The notes under the pieces are model-generated. The model was not told the DNA's origin. It worked only from the letters and a program-made list of their open reading frames with translations, and did not search any database. From NCBI GenBank assembly GCA_934129885.1, contig CAKOWU010000005.1, positions 1-64,000 on the forward strand: DNA of 64,000 nucleotides. Reading direction: 5' to 3'. Source of the DNA: an uncultured Bacilli bacterium (GTDB lineage: Bacteria > Bacillota_I > Bacilli_A > RF39 > UBA660). Shown piece by piece: positions 57,654 through 64,000 of this stretch (position 1 is its first letter; the number at the start of each line of letters is the position of its first letter). The translations under genes were made by a program, and so were the position numbers.

Positions 57654-60436
57654 TATCCTTTCACCTCCGCACAATTTTCAAGATTACTCATGCTGCCACT
57701 TTTGCATTTACCTTGTGTTATATTAACAACTCCGCGAAGGAAACCATTACTCTTGCATGTTTTTTTATTACAAGTTAACTCAAAGTCATCATATTCATGA
57801 CTACGGTTATAACTTTTTACTGCACTTATCGTTTTACTATCGAGTTTAACCTCATATAATGGAGCAGCACTATATACACTCTTACTTTGGGTATTACGAT
57901 TATTTAATATATGTTTATAAACAATTGCATTTCCAGAAGCTACAGTACCTGTATTTGCACAACTAACCTTTTTAGTATTAATGTTATAAGAGCACCAGTT
58001 TGCACCTGTTTTTCTTCCAAGACCAGTCAGTGATGGAAAAGGATTATCCAAATCAATAGTTCTATAAATTATTTTTTTGCCACCAGGAACAGGACAGTTT
58101 CCATTCTCATCAGGGCAAACCATGTCAGTATCAGGACAACATACGCCACCATTACAAGCCTTACAATAGTCAACTTCTTTTTTACAGTTAGCGTTATAAT
58201 CCTTATCATACTCTTCTTTAGTAACTAACTTACCACCAGAATTATAATAATACTTATCGCCACTTTTCCCCGTAACAACAGTACATTTATTAGCAGGGCA
58301 CACATTCATATATGTCTTTTCATCTATAACATTATTGTTTTCATCATAATACTGACCGTTTCTTATAGAACAACCGCACTGTGATTCATATTTTTCTTTA
58401 GTCACTTCATTACCAGAGGCATCATAATATTTTTGACCAACAATTTTGCATTTAGGATTTTTAGTGGAACACTTACCACCATCAGTGGAACACTCACCAT
58501 TATCGCAAAGCTTTTCACCCTTTGGACAAGTATTTACTTCACAAGTATATTTGCCTTCAGTAATCTTGTTGTAGCACTTACCCGCCTTATTTATGATTCT
58601 TTCATTACGACAAGCATAATACTTACTAGTTCCATAACCATATAATTTAGCACACGCAGATCCTCTGATTAATTCAGGCTCATTATTTTCAAGCTCATTA
58701 TTTTTTTCTTTGTTATATATATTCGCCTCATTATTATTTTTAGTACCAAAATAATCATTATTAGCATTAAAAGCCTCATACATTTTAGAATTACCATCAT
58801 TTTTTGGTAAGGCATATTTTAAAGTAACAGTTGCACCCTCCGCATCATTTTCAAATGAAATAGGTAAATTTTCTGTTCTAGTATCAGTAAACTTATTATC
58901 AGTAGGTTTTTTAGAATATGATAACCCATCACTGCCCACGTATCTATATGTATCTTTTGGGAGTTCAAACCATTTAGTAGAAGTAGAAGTCAAAATATAA
59001 TCAGAATTATCAATATGATTTTCAGTAATCTCATCATTAGTAACAGTTCTTGCAACATTCTCTTCCAAATCTACTTTTATATTGTACTTCTTTTCTTTAT
59101 AAGTTAAAGTAATACTTCCAGAATGTCCCGCCGCAGGATAAGTATATTTACTATCCTTGCCAGTATTTTTATTAACAAAATTCTGTAAACATTCGCGTTG
59201 ATTACTTCCAGTAGCCCTACACTGTCTTATTTTATTTACCTTTATCGGTTTAAAATTAGATACACCAGAACCAATCATAACCCCAGTACTCTGTTTATTT
59301 ACTGTAAAATATCTTCCAGATTCAGCATATATTTTATTATTTTCATTAGGAAATACTACGTTAAATTCTTCCCTGCAATATACCTGACATCCACCACCAA
59401 CATTTTTTTTATAATAATTTCTAGCATTACTATTTTCTGATTCAGTACTAGCAAGTATCGCTTCCCAATCATTAGTATCTTGTATTTGATAACTGCCATT
59501 TTTTTCACTAGAACTACAATTTTCACAAGCAGCATCTATACTATAATCATAAGCTTTAAATATTTCCGGATTAAAACCAATTATATTGTATCCCGTGCCA
59601 TCATGCCAATCAGCAAATTTACTATATAAAGGATTGTCTGGAAAAATAGAAACGAACCTACCGTTATCTTTATAATACTCCCAAGGATTTTCTCCACTAA
59701 GTCCCGAAGCACTTATTCCAATATCATCTTTCGTTGTATACAAATCTCCAGTGTATTTGCCTCCAAAAAGGTTATACGGTTGACTTGAAGCAGCAGCCTC
59801 TTTTCTGGTTCGTACTTGACCACACCAACCATCATATGAATAACCAAAACATTTTATCTCTTGTATTAAAATTCTATAGCCATAAGAATTGAGCTCGCCA
59901 GGCTCTGAGCCAGGTTTTCTATAATTATTAATATTGGCTCCAAACTGGTTAAAAAATTTTCTAGCAGCCTCTTTATCCTCTATTGTCCCGTTATTAGTAT
60001 TTATTCCAAACTGGGCAAAATATTTTCTAGCATCCTCATTCTCCTCTGTTGTCCAGTTATCAAGACATAATTTTTTTGTTTTTAGTTGTATACCTAAATC
60101 AACAAGTAAATTGCTTTCATCACTTAAAAGAATACATTTATTGTCATCCGCATAAGCTTTTAGTTCATCATGGTACCTTCCTGTATACACAACCGCACAC
60201 TTAAAAGAAAAATAATTTTCGCCTTGCGGTCTATAAACAAGATCAAATCGATAAGCTCCTGGAGTAAAATTATCAGTTCCTGCTGTCGGATACTGAACAT
60301 CTAAAGACCCAGTACTACCTCCTCCGCCACCTTGAGCACCTGTAGACCAAGCATCTGCGATTATAGTGCCACCGCTAAATAGAAATATAGTTGATATTGT
60401 AATTAATAATACTTTTCTCCACTTATTCAAACTCAT
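57653..60436 (-). CDS. Large cysteine-rich secreted protein of the Tad-like island
   Basis: The protein is 927 residues with a signal peptide (VLLITISTIFLFSGGTIIADAWS) followed by a Gly/Ser linker. Residues about 125-175 hold a tandem duplication (ENEDARKYFAQFGINTNN and DKEAARKFFNQFGANINN). The middle is beta-rich with many Cys pairs. Around 700-800 there are three repeats of the form KYYDASGNEVTKEKYESQC, QYYDENNNVIDEKTYMNVC and KYYYNSGGKLVTKEEYDKDY. No transmembrane helix or LPxTG is visible at the C-terminus. It is the largest gene of the island and a candidate tip adhesin or extracellular scaffold. Translation is coupled to both neighbours. Confidence 0.8.
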   Translation of the reverse strand: MSLNKWRKVLLITISTIFLFSGGTIIADAWSTGAQGGGGGSTGSLDVQYPTAGTDNFTPGAYRFDLVYRPQGENYFSFKCAVVYTGRYHDELKAYADDNKCILLSDESNLLVDLGIQLKTKKLCLDNWTTEENEDARKYFAQFGINTNNGTIEDKEAARKFFNQFGANINNYRKPGSEPGELNSYGYRILIQEIKCFGYSYDGWCGQVRTRKEAAASSQPYNLFGGKYTGDLYTTKDDIGISASGLSGENPWEYYKDNGRFVSIFPDNPLYSKFADWHDGTGYNIIGFNPEIFKAYDYSIDAACENCSSSEKNGSYQIQDTNDWEAILASTESENSNARNYYKKNVGGGCQVYCREEFNVVFPNENNKIYAESGRYFTVNKQSTGVMIGSGVSNFKPIKVNKIRQCRATGSNQRECLQNFVNKNTGKDSKYTYPAAGHSGSITLTYKEKKYNIKVDLEENVARTVTNDEITENHIDNSDYILTSTSTKWFELPKDTYRYVGSDGLSYSKKPTDNKFTDTRTENLPISFENDAEGATVTLKYALPKNDGNSKMYEAFNANNDYFGTKNNNEANIYNKEKNNELENNEPELIRGSACAKLYGYGTSKYYACRNERIINKAGKCYNKITEGKYTCEVNTCPKGEKLCDNGECSTDGGKCSTKNPKCKIVGQKYYDASGNEVTKEKYESQCGCSIRNGQYYDENNNVIDEKTYMNVCPANKCTVVTGKSGDKYYYNSGGKLVTKEEYDKDYNANCKKEVDYCKACNGGVCCPDTDMVCPDENGNCPVPGGKKIIYRTIDLDNPFPSLTGLGRKTGANWCSYNINTKKVSCANTGTVASGNAIVYKHILNNRNTQSKSVYSAAPLYEVKLDSKTISAVKSYNRSHEYDDFELTCNKKTCKSNGFLRGVVNITQGKCKSGSMSNLENCAEVKG

Positions 60437-61056
60437 TACCTCCTATATTTTCTTATAAAAATTATGCTAAACAAGAAAATTGCAGTACATAAACAAATTA
60501 TAAGTTCATTTTTATATTGTAAAATCACATCTAAAATACCATCGTTATTACTTTCAACAGTATCACTCACTTTAGATGCTTGGTATTCTTTTAATTCTTT
60601 ATTAAATTGTTTTAACGTTACAGAAGTATTAAGCCACATTGCACAATACTTAAAATCTGGATTAGCTAAACACTCATCACTGCTAGAGTAAACATTATAT
60701 TTTGGGATTTGGATATATTTTGTTATAATCTTCTCGCCGTAACAACTATCATCCGCAGAATATATGTCAAATCCAAAAGATACATTATCATCCTTATATA
60801 AAATATTAACTTCTTCATCTCCAGATATTATTTGCTCCCTTTTGTTATCGTATACATATATATCGTGAGTTAAATTAGTTACATTAATTGTAAACACTGG
60901 CATCCCATTTACCATCTCATAACTATAACTAAACTGTACATTAGATGCTATTCTAGAAAGTTCAGCCTGTCTTTCATAACTACATTCAGCCTTAGAAATA
61001 TTAGGAAATAATATCATGCAAAGTATAAATAATAATACATATCTGTATCTAGTCAT
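60436..61056 (-). CDS. Tad-island secreted protein with C-terminal membrane anchor
   Basis: A 206-residue protein: signal peptide (YVLLFILCMILFPNISKA) followed directly by ECSYERQAELSRIASNV, a beta domain with five or six cysteines (ADDSCYGEKI; SDECLANPDFKYCAMW), a helical segment, and a C-terminal hydrophobic helix with a basic end (LIICLCTAIFLFSIIFIRKYRR). That is a type I membrane topology with a cell-wall-exposed domain. Its last codons supply the AGGAGG site for the 927-residue protein, which starts 1 bp after its stop begins. Confidence 0.78.
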   Translation of the reverse strand: MTRYRYVLLFILCMILFPNISKAECSYERQAELSRIASNVQFSYSYEMVNGMPVFTINVTNLTHDIYVYDNKREQIISGDEEVNILYKDDNVSFGFDIYSADDSCYGEKIITKYIQIPKYNVYSSSDECLANPDFKYCAMWLNTSVTLKQFNKELKEYQASKVSDTVESNNDGILDVILQYKNELIICLCTAIFLFSIIFIRKYRR

Positions 61057-61095
61057 AAAAGCCTAGCCTCCTTTTCTATTATAACATAACTTTTA

Positions 61096-62703
61096 TCATT
61101 TAAGTACATATTCATATGTAAAATTACGAATAGTAAATGTAAAATAAATATTAGATGCTTTTTCAACATCTTTGTTAACCTCGATATAGTAAATACCCTG
61201 CTCAGTTTTCATTTTAGGTCTAACAAGTTTAGAATCAATTTTATGATTATACCACTTATCACCAATCTTGTAATAAATAGTACCAAAACTATTTAAAAAA
61301 TAATATAAATTTTCAGTATCCAAATTCATACTTTCATCTGGAGTAAACTCACCATTCATCTTAATTAATGTTTTCGCATAACTGCCAGAAGCCGTAGGCG
61401 TAACATACTCATAAGAAGTATAACAATTATCATTTTTTGCACAAAAATTATACTCACTTTTAAACTTATTACCAACAGAAAATTCATTTACAACAAAATT
61501 AGAATCTCCCAATATAGAGCCTTTATAACTTTGAATCTCTGTTACATTATTTTTAGTCCCCTTAGAAGTTTCAAGTAAATCTTTAGGTTTAAGAGTCACA
61601 TAATTATTCTTTGCTCCTATCTGTCCACTAATATAACTTAAATTGTCGTTTACTTTTAAAGTAAGTTTTTTAGTTTTATACTCTTTAGGTATTTCAAAAG
61701 TCAAAAGATAACTTTCAAAATCAGTAGATAACCTTTGATCCGTATAAGGAACACCAATATCTGATAAATCACTATTATAATTTATAGTCTGTGAATATGA
61801 TTTACCTTGAACATGTAAAGTGAATAGTCCAGTATTAATAACAACTTTTTCACTCGAACTAAGTTTCTTAACATCAAATTTCACAACTACAAGTATATCG
61901 TCTGTAACCTTTTTAGCAGACTCGTCTGTATCGGTTAAATAAGAGCCTAGCACATCCACACCAATATTACTGACTGCAAAAGCCTGATTCTCATTATAAT
62001 GTGCCGTATAAATATTTCTAAATATAAATATTAAAAATATAGTAATTGTTAAGATTATAATAAATGCAAGATTTATAACAAATTTATGTTCTTCATAAAC
62101 ATACCTTAAATTTCTAATCTTACTTCTAAAATTTCTTCTTACTTTATTCTTATCAAATTCAACCGCCACTTCAAATTCTTCATTATCTTTTACATCAATA
62201 TTTAACTGTTCCAAATCAGAGCCAAAATCAAATTGTTTTATATCAAATCCAGTTGCTCTAATTAATGTAAGAATAAGTGCGACTATTTGAATAAACATTG
62301 CGATAAAAGTAATATCACGTATAGCCCTAGTTACAGGAACACTTAATATTTGTGTGTATACATCATGCATAAAACCATAATCCACACCATAAAGAATCAT
62401 AATGAGTATATATATAACTAGGTTAATAATATATAATTTTTTAGGTTTCTTCTTTATAAAAAGTACAGAAAGCACACTTGTAATAAGAATAATAACAACT
62501 AGCACAAGAATAAAACTATAAATATTAATATAATTGCTTAAATTAAAGTCAGTAGAAGCTTTACTATAGTCAGTGAGATAATCACTTAAAAAACTCCCAA
62601 TCTTAAAAGAACGGTAAACTAGAAAGCACATTAAAACAGCCATAATTAAATTAATTACTCTAAAATACTTAATAAAAAATGCATAAGGCTTTCTTAAAAT
62701 CAT
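61096..62703 (-). CDS. Large polytopic membrane protein at the head of the Tad-like island
   Basis: A 535-residue protein with four helices in the first ~150 residues, a cytosolic acidic/basic segment (LEQLNIDVKDNEEFEVAVEF; RRNFRSKIRNLRYVYEEHKF), a fifth helix (FVINLAFIIILTITIFLIFIF) and a ~300-residue extracytoplasmic C-terminal domain that is beta-rich (VVVKFDVKKLSSSEKVVINTG; LLTFEIPKEYKTKKLTLKV; the YNFCAKNDNCYTSYEYV cysteine pair). I do not recognise the family. As first gene of the run, it probably belongs to the machine or its anchoring. Start behind GGGAGGGG. Confidence 0.75.
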   Translation of the reverse strand: MILRKPYAFFIKYFRVINLIMAVLMCFLVYRSFKIGSFLSDYLTDYSKASTDFNLSNYINIYSFILVLVVIILITSVLSVLFIKKKPKKLYIINLVIYILIMILYGVDYGFMHDVYTQILSVPVTRAIRDITFIAMFIQIVALILTLIRATGFDIKQFDFGSDLEQLNIDVKDNEEFEVAVEFDKNKVRRNFRSKIRNLRYVYEEHKFVINLAFIIILTITIFLIFIFRNIYTAHYNENQAFAVSNIGVDVLGSYLTDTDESAKKVTDDILVVVKFDVKKLSSSEKVVINTGLFTLHVQGKSYSQTINYNSDLSDIGVPYTDQRLSTDFESYLLTFEIPKEYKTKKLTLKVNDNLSYISGQIGAKNNYVTLKPKDLLETSKGTKNNVTEIQSYKGSILGDSNFVVNEFSVGNKFKSEYNFCAKNDNCYTSYEYVTPTASGSYAKTLIKMNGEFTPDESMNLDTENLYYFLNSFGTIYYKIGDKWYNHKIDSKLVRPKMKTEQGIYYIEVNKDVEKASNIYFTFTIRNFTYEYVLK

Positions 62704-62870
62704 ATTTTACCCCTCCCTAGTATACATACATTGTACACTAAATTCACATAAAAAAAAAGTTTTTTCGTAAATTTATCAGAAAAATCTCTTGCAGTTCAAG
62801 CCAAAAAATAAATAGAAATTTATTTATCTAGTTTTCACTATAAACAATACTATAATCTAATATTAATATA

Positions 62871-62905
62871 AAAACAGATAGAGCTTATTTACTTCTACCT
62901 GTTTT
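62871..62905 (-). terminator. Terminator after the nuclease-like pseudogene
   Basis: AAAACAGGTAGA and TCTATCTGTTTT (minus strand) pair over 12 positions with one mismatch around an 11-nt loop, and the T-rich arm is followed by TATATT. Confidence 0.7.
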
Positions 62906-63590
62906 CTTCATTGTATAAGTCTATAATATTCTCATCAGAGTTTAAATCTTCTATCTTCTTTGCCATAACATTAAGTCTTCATCTCCCTCAGCAAGCTTAA
63001 AAAGTTCTTTTTTACTTGTGCTTTGTAACATAACAAGTATCTTCTCAAACTTTGACAACTCAATATCGTTATAATAATTTTCAGTTGCTTTGGCTATGCA
63101 TATATAAACTCTTTTAAAATTTTCGTCATCAGTGTGCCTACCTTCATCATCTTTAAAAGAAAAAGTTAAGTATATTCTATTATCAAATTTTCTTACTGCC
63201 TCAAACAAAATTTGATAAAGAAATTTATCTTCTACCATACTGGCATCATTTAAATCAAAATTTTCTTTTAACCATAGTACCTTAAAATCACTAGTATAAG
63301 CTTTGGCAGTTAGAACGTGTCCTTTAATATCAATTAAAATATCGTTTATATTCTTTTCAGATTTTTCCTCCATAAATTCATAATTTAAAAACTTTACATT
63401 ATTTACTACATCCTTCATAGTAAAATGTGTACAAATGACTAGAATAATATAAAGACATGGTCTAAATTCTTTATTCTGAATTAATTTTTTAAATAAGCCT
63501 TCAAATGTTCCTGGAATAATCTTATCTCCCTTTAGTTTTGATTTAGATATTTCTTATCTTTTCATATTCTTAGTTTTAGGCAAAGTCATA
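62895..63590 (-). pseudogene. Rpn/PD-(D/E)XK transposase-nuclease family remnant
   Basis: The original start is ATG at 63588-63590 behind GGAGG (TLPKTKNMKR), followed by an early stop. The frame then reads KGDKIIPGTFEGLFKKLIQN and continues as KDVVNNVKFLNYEFMEEKSEKN, NDILIDIKGHVLTAKAY, YLTFSFKDDEGRHTDDENFK, ending DEDLMLWQRR at 62951. The natural C-terminus is in another frame (MAKKIEDLNSDENIIDLYNE, stop at 62895). So the gene has at least one nonsense and one frameshift mutation. The layout recalls Rpn-type recombination-promoting nucleases of the PD-(D/E)XK superfamily; this family call is tentative. Confidence 0.6.
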
Positions 63591-63848
63591 ATTACCATCC
63601 TCCTTCAAGACTTTAATGTTATTTATGAGAGGTATGTATAATATTCATCACCTCGCATTCTACCTTTCTATTAGTATCATATAATTTTTATTCGCAAATT
63701 CCTTTTTAAAATTGCAGTTTTTTTGAATTTCCCAAATTACTTTCTAAAATGACTCCAAAATAAAAGAACTACTCTTATAAAAAGTGTAGTTCGATATTTA
63801 GAAGATTATTTAATATTTTTATGTTATTCTTATGAGTATTTTAAAGCA
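63591..63848. other. Spacer with one terminator
   Basis: AT-rich sequence between two minus-strand nuclease-family genes. Apart from the hairpin at 63766-63792 nothing is recognised. Confidence 0.5.
63766..63792 (-). terminator. Terminator of the partial nuclease-domain gene
   Basis: GAACTAC and GTAGTTC form a perfect 7-bp stem, extended inward by AAG/CTT, and the minus strand continues with TTTTATTTT. Confidence 0.75.
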
Positions 63849-64000
63849 TTATCTAACTATTACTTTCTTATCATAGAAAACCATCGCAATTTCCTTTATA
63901 TCATTTACTCCTTCAAGTTCTAGTTCTTTATAATATTCTTTATCTTTCATCTGGTTAATAGCGTCCTTCGCGCTTGTTTCCATTTCTTCTTCAGCGCTTG
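63849..64000 (-). CDS. 3' end of an AAA-ATPase/PD-(D/E)XK nuclease-domain protein
   Basis: Only the last ~50 codons are inside the window; the frame is open to the right edge and stops with TAA at 63849-63851. The end reads SAEEEMETSAKDAINQMKDK, EYYKELELEGVNDIKEIAMV, FYDKKVIVR. This is how the C-terminus of AAA-ATPase-like proteins with a DUF1703 PD-(D/E)XK nuclease domain usually looks (a helix with A..AL.QI..K.YY followed by a strand with FDKK). Such genes are abundant, mobile-like accessory genes in gut Bacillota and Bacteroidota. Based on the tail only. Confidence 0.6.
   Translation of the reverse strand, partial: SAEEEMETSAKDAINQMKDKEYYKELELEGVNDIKEIAMVFYDKKVIVR

Overview
The window is AT-rich and looks like one chromosome segment of an uncultured low-GC Bacillota. 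The best fit is class Bacilli, of the kind found as gut metagenome genomes (RF39-like and relatives); that placement is inference. Support: the Bacilli-type primosome pair DnaB/DnaI, YlxM beside FtsY, TmcAL, rpmF next to yceD, a T-box leader, a rodA/ftsW-family gene, and a tricistronic GerA-type germinant receptor operon that points to endospores. Translation starts mostly follow strong AGGAGG or GGTGA sites, and many promoters are TTGACA-N17-TATAAT-like.

Layout. 1-720: 5' end of an Abi_2 (AbiD/F-like) gene, preceded on the same strand by a ~105-nt structured RNA with its own consensus promoter and terminator. 729-10100 (minus): tRNA and ribosome genes (dus, khpA, rpsP), a YihY membrane protein, and a surface/signalling set (GGDEF protein with two periplasmic-binding domains, prepilin-like protein, DNA-entry-type nuclease), then deoD, a sporulation-like histidine kinase and an EIIB-like membrane protein. 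10200-16260: rodA/ftsW family, rpmF, yceD, tmcAL, mutM and an MFS exporter fused to CBS domains and preceded by an attenuator-like leader. 16520-18660: an arginine T-box driving a truncated argG and an intact argH. 19020-25050: dnaB-dnaI, a HerA-type translocase, ylxM and ftsY. 25670-29405: the ger operon. 30900-31090: a probable type I toxin-antitoxin locus. 32300-39980: rpsO-pnp-two-component system-mutS in one long run. 40100-41290: a decayed gene whose GC-rich 3' end looks like a diversity-generating-retroelement variable region, with a template-like copy and an array of palindromes next to it. 42000-49070: heterodimeric ABC exporter, YugP-type metalloprotease, cardiolipin synthase. 49236-62703: a ~13.5-kb Tad-like pilus/secretion island, all minus strand. 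62870-64000: remnants or ends of PD-(D/E)XK nuclease-family genes.

How it fits together. The Tad-like island has the ATPase (CpaF/TadA), two membrane platform proteins (TadB, TadC), CpaB, a TadZ-like protein with a degenerate P-loop, two 58-59 residue pilin-like genes, two larger pseudopilins, large secreted or anchored proteins, and three tandem 2-TM proteins resembling VirB2/TrbC with their own promoter. No prepilin peptidase or secretin gene is in the window. The items most worth follow-up are the Abi_2/ncRNA pair, the DGR-like VR/TR pair, the Tad-VirB2-like island, the type I toxin locus, the exporter leader RNA and the T-box that controls a broken argG. All calls come from reading the sequence; no database search was run.
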